Assembly: GCA_019722365.1 (NCBI GenBank)
Contig: JADFUC010000586.1
Span: 1,054,001-1,118,000, forward strand
Source: Lithospermum erythrorhizon
Taxonomy: Eukaryota > Streptophyta > Magnoliopsida > Boraginales > Boraginaceae
DNA: 64,000 bases
Reading direction: 5' to 3'
Under the pieces are notes generated by a model. The model searched no databases and had not been told where the DNA came from. It saw only the letters and a list, made by a program, of their open reading frames with translations. How positions within the stretch are numbered: the first letter of the stretch is position 1; each line of letters begins with the position of its first letter. Positions 1 through 11,369 of this stretch are shown here, piece after piece. The translations under genes and the position numbers were made by a program.

Positions 1-258
1 AAAATAATTTCTCAACTTTAGGCTTGGTTTTTATACTTTCTGCTCTTTGTATGCCAACTCTTAGCACATTTTAATAATTACCTGCATCTTATACCTTGTG
101 TCATTGAGTCTAATCTTGTGGAAAAATATGCTTATCATGTTGAGAATATTGAGGATCTCGCCTAGCTTTCTAGCAAGATACTTCTAATTATGTTCCCGAG
201 GATATTGCCATTTCGCCATAAAATAGGATAATAACCTTTTTGTAATCTTGTGCTGCAG

Positions 259-2234
259 AGGACTACATCTTCGAGTAGTTTGGCATCCTCGAATGGCAAT
301 TCCAATGAACTTAGAAGAGAGACTTCATTGATCGACTTCGACGATGTTGCTGAAATTCCTGCAAATGCACCAGCGCCTCAAGTCCAGCAGCAAATGACCA
401 GTGTCCCAGCCTCACAGGTAGCAACTCCTTTGGCTGCGGATAACTGGGCTAATTTTGGTGCGGTGTCAGATGTGAAAACATCTCAAGCACCTTCAACTGC
501 CAGTCCTTTGGATTTCATTCTTTCAGAATTGGCTGCCCCAGCAACTGCAGCAGTTGTAGGAGTATCTGGTACTGGAACTCCCACTATAATACATCCTTGT
601 ATAATGCATCAGCATTCCCATCTACTAGTTCTTCTAGTGCCTCGTTTAATCCGTCTTTTGCCAATATCCCAACAGCTCCAATGGTGATCAATTCCACGGG
701 AATCACTCATGGTTGGAATCTGCAAGATGCAAATCCTGCTCCAGTGTCAGTATTACCAGTAAATAGGGGATTTGTGAATACGACTAATGCGGGGCAGTGG
801 ATAAACATGCAACAAACTCAGCCTCATTCAGCTTCCACTGGAATTGGTGGTCCTACCCCTCCTCAATCATTTACCCCAATGTTTGGTGTACCTACAAGTA
901 ATCAGGTATGGCATGTGATTTAGTTTACTCTTTTCTTACTAAACAATTAATTCTATTTCTTAATTCTGTCCCTGAAACTTAACAGCAATTGGATGCACAA
1001 GAATCTCAGCCTGTGTCTGTTGCTCAATCAACATCACAAGCTGCCTCAAACCCTTCTTTAACGACCACTTCTGAATCCGTTGGAAGAAGAGAACTACCTG
1101 AGGTTAGTCTGATGACTTTCCTCTCTTGGTTCCTCTACCATTCCTTGCTAACAAGCTTGTTATATTTCCCCCTACATATCCAACTCATACCCAAATCACG
1201 GTGTAGGGTTTGTTTGCTTCAGCATTTCCCAGCTGGCAGACAGGCACACCATATGTTGCTGGGTTCAACATGCGATATAACATGCAAATGGTACCATTTT
1301 GAAACTTATCATATATTTGATTCGGTCAATACCCATCCATATGGAACATTTCCTGAAGAGTATTTCATTTCATTTTCCTATTTCCAGCACGTGCCAACCT
1401 TTCAGCAGCCATCAAACTCATCAAACCCTTTTGATGTTGGTGGCGAACAACCTAGTGTTCAGGTTTCTATCACTAAACCCTTCTGTTACATGGAAATACT
1501 TAACCATGCCACTGATAAATTTTCCATTTTTAGTTCCCATCTATGTCATCTATACAAGGCGCATTGCCAAACATGGTAGCTCCAACAGGTTTGCTGCAGA
1601 CTTCCAGCTTTGGTACCCCTGCATCAACGTGGATTCCTCAGCAGCCATCACATTCACCGGCCATGCCTGTTTTGGCACCATCACACCCTGCTGTTCCTGG
1701 TACACGTTATAATCTATGCTCTCTCTATTGAATTTAAGGAGCCTCAATAGATGTTGATGTTTACCAAACAATTTTAGGTTCTTACATGGGACAACAAGCA
1801 CCTAGTGCCATGCCGTCAAGGTAATTTGATTCTTCTTATGGTGTCCATTATTTTCTAAGTGAATGCAAGAAAATGTAAAACTGACATAACTCTACATAAG
1901 ATGATACATAATTCAGGCTCATATTTTTTTGTTCTCAAATTTGTTTCACTTCTTCTAAACCAGATCAAACCTTTGTCACATGTGGTTTGTTTTGGATGTT
2001 GAATCTATCCCTACTCATAGCTTAACTATTCTCTTTTAGAAGGTGTATTAACTATTGATTGTTGACTAAATCTAATTAATAATTGCACATGTCAGACCTC
2101 CGAGAACAGCAGGTCTTGGTCTTGAGGGATCTGCGTACGGAGGTGTCAATCCAAATCAGCATCTGGTAGGATTGTATGCAGCCCCAACAAACCAAAACAC
2201 TTTCTCTTCAGTTGGAGGAAACCCATTTGGATAA
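259..2234 (+). CDS. AGD14-like ARF GTPase-activating protein, 3' part (7 exons)
   Basis: This is the C-terminal half of a probable ADP-ribosylation factor GTPase-activating protein of the AGD14 type, which acts in vesicle traffic. The exons I can join are 259-905, 986-1102, 1207-1290, 1388-1462, 1534-1699, 1778-1820 and 2096-2234. All have AG/GT borders and phases agree from exon 2 to the stop at 2232-2234. The low-complexity S/T/P/Q-rich protein carries SLIDFDD, a SNPFD segment, WIPQQP and a final VGGNPFG, as in AGD14 tails; NPF motifs are typical EH-domain ligands. The N-terminal ArfGAP zinc finger would lie left of position 1. Exon 1 changes frame between about 545 and 597: codons are in one frame up to VVGVSGTG and in another from SLYNASAFP onward, so one base is missing or two are extra. 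That is either a sequence error or a real lesion. AGD15 or another S/P-rich GAP relative is possible. Confidence 0.62.
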
Positions 2235-2765
2235 AGAGGAAGGATATGACAAAATCGCATCATCTTTTATCGACAATTGAGTGGAAGTTGCTTGCCGCTC
2301 CTAGGCCAAAATCTTTCTTTTTTATGTCGCCTATCATTATAATTGTATTTCATCTGCTCAGCCTATGCTTCAATATCTCATCTGGCAGCAAGTTACAGAA
2401 GTCATTATAGCTAAGAACACTGGGAGCAATTTAGTGTAAAAAAAATTGTTTATTGTTACATCTGCATGTAGGCAATGGTTACTTATGTATATTCAGGCCG
2501 CTCCCAGAAACTGTATTATTCATTATTTTTGGTTCTTTCTATTTTGCTGTTAAGTTTTGATACTTTCCTGTGTGAGGCCTTTGTCATTTTCCAGTGTGTG
2601 AAAGTGTGTAGGATGTTACCATCTGTTTGGGATTAAATACATATGAAGCTATTTAACATTGTGAAATTGGATTTTTCTTATTTTTTGTCATGTTTTAATC
2701 CCTCCGTGAACTCCTGATGCTCTGATACAAGTCATGTCAAATATTGATACCTATGAAAAAAAATA
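2235..2765 (+). other. 3' UTR and downstream flank of the AGD14-like gene
   Basis: This is non-coding, AT-rich sequence after the stop codon. Its last part, from 2575 on, is repeated at 8238 as the left edge of a large tandem duplication. I see no separate gene. Confidence 0.5.
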
Positions 2766-3022
2766 CTCCCTCCGTCTTTTTTAGTTATTGTTTAAGACAT
2801 TTGTACATAGATTAAAGAAAAGAAAATGTTGTAAAAAAGTGTATTGAAAATGTAAAATGACAATCAATTGAAATAATATTATTGGTTGGTTGTTAATTTC
2901 AAGAGAAAAAATAATTTAAAAAATACATTAAAAATGTAAAAAAATTATTTATTATGTTAAAATGACAATTAAATTAAGCAAATCTTTTTTTAGTTAAAAG
3001 ACAATTAAAAACGAGGAGGGAA
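2766..3022. mobile_element. Stowaway-like MITE
   Basis: The left end CTCCCTCCGTC and the right end ACGAGGAGGGAA are inverted relatives, flanked by TA as expected for Tc1/mariner-derived Stowaway elements. The element is about 257 bp, AT-rich inside, and carries no coding frame. Confidence 0.7.
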
Positions 3023-3689
3023 TATTACACATCATATATCAAAGTTAAGTCTATTCCAGCCTAAAATGTTTCCAGAGAAAATGCATTGGCCACATGAAGT
3101 TACTCGTATGTTCAAGGGTTGGGTTATTTGTTAGTTAATGAGATGGTCATCATTACATGATACGGATGCAGGTAATATACTACATTGTCCAAATAAACTA
3201 GAAAATCTAGAACAAAGTTATTTAATTCATTGTACAGTACTATCTTGAGTAGTGGATGGAGTTGATTATCTTCACGAGCTAAACTATGTGTTTGGATCTA
3301 TTTGTTTATTAACGAGTTGGTAAAGAATTATCTTATTTGTTGTCTTGTTTCAAATAGTATTGTAACTTGAAAACTCTATTCGATTTATAGAGTTTAGTTT
3401 GAAAAGTTAAATTTTATCTTATTTGAATGGTATCTTTCGGTCGATTAGCGAAGATAAGTTGAGTTAAGATTTGATGTGGTCAGACGAATTTGAATTAATA
3501 ATAAACAACTAAACAAGATTTTGAAAATTAGTCGTAATCATCATCCTTATTGCTAGGCTTCCTATTGAATGTTTGCATCCTACATTTACAAGTTCCAGTC
3601 AACAAAGATTATACTAGTTTGACTACAGAATCTTGATTGTGAAAACAATGTTGGCTTTTTCACATAATTTTTTCAAATGATGCACTTAT

Positions 3690-4146
3690 TGATAAAGGGT
3701 CAAATCCACTCCAGGGCCCACCAGGAGGCCCCAATAATCGATAGAGGCTAATGACGTATAGCGTGATCGCGTTCCTTGGCTTTTACTCGCCGAGGCATTT
3801 CGCTCACATAAATGTCTCACAACCCTACCCAGGCCGTTTATCTTGTCGCAGTGCTCACTGCCGCTTGTTTTTAAAATCTCGATTCTCTTTTGAAACGTCA
3901 CTTTAAGACTTGCGATCGCAGGCGCCATGACTTCCGGCCTTGACGGTATTCCGTTAGCGAGATCGAGCTAGCGGCTTACAGGAGAATTGTAGAAGCGGAG
4001 AAGCGGATAGCCTTGGCGCCCAGGAAGGGACTCATTTCCATTAAACGCTTCGGGTTAGAGGTCGATCCATGCTCCTTGACACTTGTATTGGAAAGCCCCG
4101 AGGCGATTTACTTAATAGTCAGATTGTAATAAGATATACTAAATCA
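3690..4146 (+). repeat. Tat element 5' LTR, copy 1
   Basis: This 457-bp LTR starts TGATAAAGGG right after CTTAT and ends ATACTAAATCA. It resembles 9356-9799 and 18131-18576, though many small indels separate them. An ACATAAATG-like promoter word near 3807 takes the place of the TATAAATATC seen in the 3' LTR. Confidence 0.75.
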
Positions 4147-4148
4147 AG

Positions 4149-4163
4149 TGGCTCGAGCAGATC
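4149..4163 (+). promoter_or_regulatory. Primer-binding site, initiator-tRNA-Met type, degenerate
   Basis: TGGCTCGAGC lies three bases after the LTR end. It resembles the plant tRNA-iMet primer site (TGGTATCAGAGC) with small losses. The second copy is worse preserved: ATGCGAGCAG near 9808. Confidence 0.45.
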
Positions 4164-4399
4164 GGAAATACCCGTATCCTACATGAGAAAATCGTGAAAT
4201 GAAAGTAACATCCCATGGCGACCCGTGTTTCGCGTAGAGATTGGAAAGCGGAAATACGAGGCGAGAATGGCGGAGCAGTGCGGAAGGGAAGAACAGTACA
4301 ATTAACTTTGGGAAGTGCCAGTCAACATTGAGAGACATCGAGGACATGTCGAAGTAGTGGCTTGCCGCGATGGTAGCTGCAAATAGAGAGAGAGCATAA

Positions 4400-5640
4400 T
4401 CAGCCGTGCGCCGGCGATACTGCGTCTCGGTATTGATCGATCCGGTGACAGCTACAAAAGAACTAGAGGACATCGGACAAATGGTGAGAGCATTGATACT
4501 GACCAACCTGCAGATGAACTCGAGATTCCGTTCCATAGAAGCGATTGGATGTTGTTCACTTTTGCACAAGGGGATTCGTATTATCTAAGTTTACTGATAT
4601 AGCAGTACCAGAGACGATCCCATAAAACACACGAAGAAGGTCTCTTAGCAAAAGATGACGATTACATCAAACAAATCGATGTCTATGCCAGCGTTTCAAA
4701 ATAGCCTAAGTATTATGCTTTAAGATTGGTATATAGGCTTTTCGGCTGAAGTCCATATAGATTAAATGTAGGCAAGCAGTGAATGTGTTCATCTTTAAGT
4801 TTGGGTCATCCGTTCAAAGAACACGAGGATAATGACGCTCGTGGATATACAACTGACGAGCGAATCACCAGGAGTTACCATAAAAGATACAATGACATCT
4901 TGTTGACAATACCTCAAGTAAATAACCAAGTGGCGTATATGGATTTCTACAGCGGATTAACCTATGGCAAATTAAAGAAGGCATTGGTTCTAGAAACTCC
5001 ACTATCGAAAGATGAATTGACGCGAGGGTCAGACAATATATAGAGGTGGAAGAATTGAAGAATAAAGAGAGTCATACAAAGGACTTACGAGATGTGATCG
5101 TTTACTTGACGAAATAGTCCAAAATCGCGAAAGACTCACATGCGGATCTGATCCATCGAGACAAAGGGGCGATCTTAAAAAAAGCGACCATATGAGCATG
5201 CGCCCCTTGAAGAGGTGAAGTGATACACACATTGACCCCAGAGAATGACTTACCGTGCGGATATCGATGTGACGTGTTTTTTGGAAATTGAGGATAAAAC
5301 CTATTACAAAGCAGTCACCGGATGAGAAGTGCACCCGAGCCGGGGGCAAGGATAAAATTCGCTGCTGCGGAGCCATCGTGAGGAACATGGCACGAAATGT
5401 GAATGAATGTAGGATAGCAAAGCGGAACTTGAAAAATTAATCAGCCTTAGATTACTTAAAGGAGTTTGTGGATAAAGGAAACTCGTGGGGCCAGCGAGTC
5501 GCTTGCTTGAGGGGAGCCGCTTTACTTGATGTCGCCCAAAGGTCAAGCGGGGGCAGCTAGAGCGCACTCCGTAGCAGGCCCAGTTAACCTGATATACGGA
5601 GGGATCGCGTGAGGTGGAATTCGAAATTCTAAGAGGAAAA
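4400..5640 (+). pseudogene. Tat element gag, copy 1 (frame-broken)
   Basis: This is the capsid-type gag of the gypsy element. The longest open piece, 4783-5040, reads SYHKRYNDILLTIPQVNN, then VAYMDFYSGLTYGKLKKAL and LETPLSKDEL, a pattern typical of plant Retrotrans_gag domains. Upstream fragments such as LDWY-like and VHLFKFG-like stretches are spread over three frames, so at least several indels interrupt the gene. No zinc-knuckle frame can be followed. The corresponding region of copy 2 is 10050-11230. Confidence 0.65.
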
Positions 5641-5659
5641 TCTATGCAGAATTTACTCT

Positions 5660-8191
5660 GTCTATTACAACGATCGTGAGTTAATCACCTTTAGGACCAA
5701 AATTCTGAGGAGTTGAGCCCCTCGCCAGCGACCCGTTGTGATCGCGTCAATTATAGAAAACTTTATAGTGGAACCAATGTTAGTATTAGATGAGATAGTT
5801 CTTGGATATCTTATATATGAGTATGTATGACAAAAAGCTGCAATTATCACGAAGCTTGCTCTGGCTTAGTTTTCATACGCCTCTAGCAGAGGCACCACGG
5901 GCCATTCGGTGTTGTTCCCTTCACGGGGGGTCGTAACTTCTGGATTTCCGCGATTGAAGGATGCAAAATCCTCAACGATAAGGCTACCGATTCACGGTCA
6001 TTGGATATAAAATATCCTTAAATGCAGTGGATTAATAAAAGACCCATATTAACCATACTAAGAGTATTGTTTAAGCCCAATTCTTAAAGATGAAGAAACG
6101 CATATCTTTATCAAACCTCCGTTCCTCCTATAAGCAAGGAAGAAGGAGCGAGGGTTATAAATGGGACAAAGGAAAATCACATGGAAGTGAATGTAATGAA
6201 GGGCGAAGAGGAGGAGGACAACGCGCCAAGGAAAGAGAGAGTGAAAAGAAAGGTGAGCCCTAGCGAGAAGTTAGAAGTGTCCCGTTCAGAAGCGAAGTTG
6301 AAAACTTTTCAGAATGGGACAAACTTGGAGGAAATGGCTTGTCGGCGTGAGTTGATAGCGTTGAATTAGAATACGAGGATGTCTTCGTAGGGGGCACGAG
6401 CATGCAGAGCATCGATAAACAAATTGCTATACATCGTCTATATGTAGATAGAAAGTCTACCCGTTAAACAAAAAGAAAATTTTAGTGATGAGAGAAAGAA
6501 CAACATCGTTGGGGAGGAAACTGTGTTGAAAGCTAAGGCGTCCTTGAGTTGAAATTTTCAAATGGATCACAAATGTTATCATGAATTAAAAAACAAAACA
6601 ACAAATATTGAGATGTATCATGATTTCACCTAATCTAAATAAGCCCATTTGATGATATCTTTGATTTCATGAATCTTCCGAGGTATCGTCGAACCGAATG
6701 TTGCTGGCGGATGAGGAGAAAACCGCGTTCATCACCGAATATGGACTATACTGTTGGAAGGTTATGCCATTTGGATTAAGAGCAGTAGACAGCTGCAAGG
6801 ATGGTGAATACTTTATTCGCCTCTCAAATCGGCCGAAACATCGAAATCTATGTTGATGACATGTTAGTGAAAAGCAAAAGGAAGGAGGACCATTTGGGGA
6901 ATCTTAGGGAAACTTTCAATCGGCTCAGGGAAAGTCGGTTGAAAGTGAACCCCGAGAAGTGTTCATTCGGCGTGGTGTCGGGAAAATTCTTAGGGTACAT
7001 GATAAGTGAAAGGGGTATTGATCGAATCGACAAAATACAATATTTAGTTGAGATAAGAACATGACAACTACAAGGAGGTACAAAAGTTGACCGGATGTCT
7101 AGGTATGAGCCCCATTTTATATCTGGAGTCGGGTAAGAAAGGAACACCGCTTTTCAAAAGCGGTAGGCGTATGTCCGATGTGAAGAGTTTGTTTGGGACT
7201 GAAGAGAGAACAAACGAGGCACTTCAACTTTCGCGGCCCCGAAGAGGGAGAAACGCTACAAATATATTTGGCCATATCGATTAGCAAGGTGTGAGCCGGT
7301 GTGCTAAAAGTCGGGAGCGGGGAGGGAGTCAGCTCATATACTATGTAAGTCACGTGTTACGGAGCCGAAGAGCGATACCCGATCATAGATAAAGCGGCGC
7401 CAGCTCGTCTTATCATTTAGAAAATTGAAGGCTTGCTTGAATCCGCAACCGATTTAGGTAATGCGGATCGACCCACTAAAGCGAGTGTTGACAAGTCCTC
7501 CCTTATCAGGAAGACTTACTACTTGGGCAGTGGAATTAGCCGAGTTAAAATCTCTATCGTCCCGAGCAGATGTAAAGCTCAAGCATTGTGGGATTCGTGG
7601 TAGAAGTGCACCACTTCGAGGAATATTCCTACTCCCACGAATTGAAACTGAAGGAGAATAAAAAGACTGAATGGACTTTGTACGTCCCGATGGAGCTTAT
7701 ATGATGATAAAGGCTGCGGGGAGTAGGGGTACTAATCATAGGACCTCAAGAAAACACATTAGAGTATGCACTATGATTCTCTTTCCCCACGACAAATAAC
7801 GAGGCCGAATATGAAGCCATGATCATTGGGTTTAACGGTTTGGTGCCCAAAGTCGTTGGGAATGATTGCTCTTGTGCGTATCCGACAAAGATGCTCCGAA
7901 AGTTTTGGCGGAAGTTCCCGAAGGATGGTGTGGGAGCCATATTGGGGCACGATCGCTGGCACTTAAAATCACCAGAGCAGGGTATTATTGGCCCACTATA
8001 GTCAAAGATTCAACTGCGTATGTAAAACGATGCGATGCATGTAAGCGATTATGTAATTCCCCTCAATTACCCACCTGTTCGCTAACCCCAGTGGCGAGTC
8101 CAATTCCTTTCACCATGTGGGGGCATAGATCTGTTGTTGGAAAGTTACCCAAAGGGAAAGGCAGAGTAGAATTCGCCATAGTGGTTCCACT
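5660..8191 (+). pseudogene. Tat element pol, copy 1 (protease-RT-RNase H-integrase, broken)
   Basis: The protease lies near 5680-5880: an SDPLVIASIIENFIVE stretch followed by a D-GSS-like active-site region and ILYMSMYDKLQLS in shifted frames. RT spans about 6560-7060: ADEEKTAFITEYGLYCWK, then the catalytic YVDD at about 6851-6862, VNPEKCSFG and SGKFLGYMISERGI. The RNase H region runs about 7080-7860, with LTSPPLSGRLTTWAVEL and TNNEAEYEAMIIG (near 7790-7830). The integrase zinc-binding region and start of the core run about 7860-8191 (LKITRAGYYWPTIVKDS, YVKRCDACKR, LTPVASPIPF). The copy stops inside the integrase core at the duplication junction. Motifs are intact but frames are not, so it is a pseudogene as sequenced. 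Confidence 0.8.
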
Positions 8192-8429
8192 CAATGTCCT
8201 AGCAAACATAAATTTCAGTGCTATGTTTCCTCGCAGCAGGCCTTTGTCATTTTCCAGTGTGTGAAAGTGTGTAGGATGTTACCATCTGTTTGGGATTAAA
8301 TACATATGAAGCTATTTAACATTGTGAAATTGGATTTTTCTTATTTTTTGTCATGTTTTAATCCCTCCGTGAACTCCTGATGCTCCTGATACAAGTCCAT
8401 GTCAAATATTGATACCTATGAAAAAAATA

Positions 8430-8680
8430 CTCCTCCGTCTTTTTTTAGTTATTGTTTAAAACGTTTGTCGTAGATTAAAGAAAGAAAATGTTGTAAAAAG
8501 TGCGTTGAAAATGTAAAATAACAATTAATTGAAATAATATTATTGGTTGATTGTTAATTTAAAAAGAAAAAATAGTAAAAAATATATTGAAAATGTAAAA
8601 ATATTATATATTATGTTAAAACGACAATTAAATTAAATAATTTTTTTTAGTTAAAACGATAACTAAAATAACGGAGAGAA
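8430..8680. mobile_element. Stowaway-like MITE, duplicated copy
   Basis: This is the counterpart of the MITE at 2766-3022. It has CTCCTCCGTC at the left and ACGGAGAGAA at the right, with TA at the left border. It arose with the large duplication, not by a separate insertion. Confidence 0.65.
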
Positions 8681-9355
8681 TATTACACATCATATATCAA
8701 AGTTGAGTCATGCAGCCTAAAATGTTTCCAGAGAAAATGCGTTGGCCACATGAGATTATAGTATGTTCAAGGGTTGGGTTATTTGTTAGTTAATGAGATG
8801 GTCATCATTACATGATACGGATACGGAGTAATATACTACATTGTCCAAATAAACTAGAAAATCTAGAACAAAGTTATTTAATTCATTGTACAGTACTATC
8901 TTGAGTAGTGGATGGAGTTGATTATCTTCACGAGCTAAACTATGTGTTTGGATCTATTTGTTTGTGCGAGTTGGTAAGAATTATACGATTTTGTTGTCTT
9001 GTTTCAAGTAGTATTATAAGCACTTGAAAATTCGATTTATAGAGTTTAGTTTGAAAGACAAATTTTCTATCTTATTTTGAATGGTATCACTGTTCGATTA
9101 GATTCGCGAGGAATTAAGTTGAGTTCGATTTGATGTGGTCCAGACCAAACTTGAATTAATAATAAACAACTAAACAAGATTTTGAAAATTAGTCGTAATC
9201 ATCATCCTTATTGCTAGGCTTCCTATTGAATGTTTGCATCCTACATTTACAAGTTCCAGTCAACAAAGATTATACTAGTTTGAAGTTTGAACTACAGAAT
9301 CTTGATTGTGAAAACAATGTTGGCTTTTCACATAATTTTCAAATGATGCACTTAT

Positions 9356-9799
9356 TGATAAAAGGGTCGAATCGACTTTCGAGAGTACATGATAATCCGG
9401 TAAGAGGCTAATGACATATGACATGATCGAGTGTAACTACTCATAGAAGACACATTTCTTTTCACTTATAAATATCAACTTCTACCGGCCGAATTTATAC
9501 TAAATCACGATTATCTCTACAACATTTTTAAATCTCAATTAAACTGCCGAAACGTCGGAGCACGGTCGCCCAGGGCGGCCTTAACTTTCGAGCGCGACGG
9601 TGATTCCGTTCGCGAAGGATCGAGCCCGCGACTTAGGAGAATTGTAGCATAGAGGCGTGAAGCCGGATAATAAGCGCCAAGGAAGGTATTCCCGAATTCG
9701 GTAACTCGAGGTTCTGAAGTCCGATCCGTACTCGCTTGACCTTGATGGAAAGCCGAGGCAATTTACTTAATAATCAGGTGTAATAGATATACTAAATCA
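9356..9799 (+). repeat. Tat element 5' LTR, copy 2
   Basis: This 444-bp LTR lies between CTTAT (9351-9355) and a broken primer site, and ends ATACTAAATCA. CTTATAAATATCAAC near 9466-9480 is the likely TATA region, matching TATAAATATC in the 3' LTR. Confidence 0.8.
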
Positions 9800-10049
9800 G
9801 TAATCAAATGCGAGCAGATCGGAATACCGTATTATCCTACATGAGAAATCGTGAAAATGAAAATGCGTCAGCGGCGACGTGTTTCCGCGTAGAGATTGAA
9901 GCGGAATACGGGCGGAGGAAATGGCGATTCTGCGAGAAGGAAAGAAGCAATCACAATTCTTTAGAGTATAGTGGCAATTGAGACATCGGGGCATTATGCG
10001 AAAGTAGTAAGCACCAGCGATAAATGGCTACCAAATAGAGAGCATAATC

Positions 10050-11230
10050 AGCGCCCGCGCGGTACCCTCAGCAATACTGCGTCTCCAGCCGGTCGATCCA
10101 GTGGCCAAAGCTACAAAAAGAACTGAGGACATCAGACGAATGGTGAGCATTGATACTCTGACCTGCGGAATGCAAAACTCGAGATTCCGTTCATAGGCGA
10201 TTGGATGTTGTTCCGCTGCCTAAAGGATTAAATATTATCTAAGTTTACTCAATATAGCAGTGAGACGTTGATCGCAAAACACACGAAGGTCTCTTGTAAG
10301 GCCAAATTACATCGAAACGATCACGTGTACATGCGGCGTTTTCAAATAGCCTAACTGATAAAGCTTTAGATTGGTATAGGCGCTTCATTTGAAGTCCATA
10401 GATTAAATGCAATGGCTTGATGAATGTGTTCATCTTTAAGTTTGGGTCATCCATTCAAGAACACCAGGATGAAGCGGCTTGTTCGTGGATATATGTAACT
10501 TGACGAGAGCGAATCACTTGAGGAGTTACCATAAAAGACTCTGATGACATCTTGTTGACAATACCTCGAAGTAAATAACCAAGTGGCGTATGGCTTTCAG
10601 CTATAAGCGGATAAACCTATGGCAAATTAAAGAAGGCATTGGTTAAAACTCCTTCTCGAAAGATAAATTGACATGGTCAAACAATATGTAGAGTTGGAAG
10701 AATTGAAGAATAAAAGAGAGGCCATCTGAAAAGGACTTTGCGAGATGTGATCGTTTTGCAAGCGAGAAATAGGTCAAAATAAAGCGCCAAAGAAGACTCA
10801 TGCAGGATACAATCCAGCCGAGACAAAGAGGCGATCGCGACCATATGAGCATAAACGCGGAAGGGTTGATGCGATGCGCGTTGACGGTGGAGAGAATGAC
10901 TTACCATTCACGGATATGATGGCAGGCGTGTTTTTGAGGAAGTGAGGATAAAAACCTATTACCAAAGCCGGTGCGGATGAGAAGTGCACGAGGCCCGAGG
11001 CCAGGATAAGGAGAATGGCTACTGCGAATACCCGTCGTGAACATGGCCACGAAATGAATGAATGTAGAGATACTTAAAAGCGGAACTTGAAAAATTAATC
11101 AGCTTGCCGTTACTTAAAGGAGTTTGTGGATAGAAGCTCAGCGGGGCCAGCGCTGAGTCGCAGCCCGCGGGGAGCCGCTGCTTGATAATCGCCCCGAAGG
11201 TCAAGCGGGGAGCAACTAGAGCCTCCAGTA
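10050..11230 (+). pseudogene. Tat element gag, copy 2 (frame-broken)
   Basis: This is homologous to 4400-5640. The DNA for GVTIKDS-, DILLTIPR-, VNNQVAYG- and TYGKLKKALV-like pieces can be followed between 10500 and 10650, but each lies in a different frame. Indels relative to copy 1 are dense, so no long frame survives. Confidence 0.6.
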
Positions 11231-11369
11231 GCGGGCGGATGCTTATGATATACGGAGGGATCGCGTAGAGGTGGAGATTCGAGAAATTCTGAGGAAAATC
11301 TATCGCGAGAATTTACTCTCTCGATACAACTTCAGCGATCGGCCGGGTTAATCACCTTTTTAGGACCAA

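Larger units (their letters stand above)
2575..8191. repeat. Tandem duplication, unit 1 (left flank + 5' LTR + gag-pol)
   Basis: Sequence from AGGCCTTTGTCATTTTCC at 2575 to GTGGTTCCACT near 8191 recurs as unit 2 at 8238-13928. The unit holds 1.1 kb of unique flank with a MITE, the target site CTTAT, a 5' LTR and gag-pol up to the integrase core. The two units match in long exact runs separated by clusters of small indels. About 46 bp (8192-8237) between the units has no counterpart in unit 2. Confidence 0.85.
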
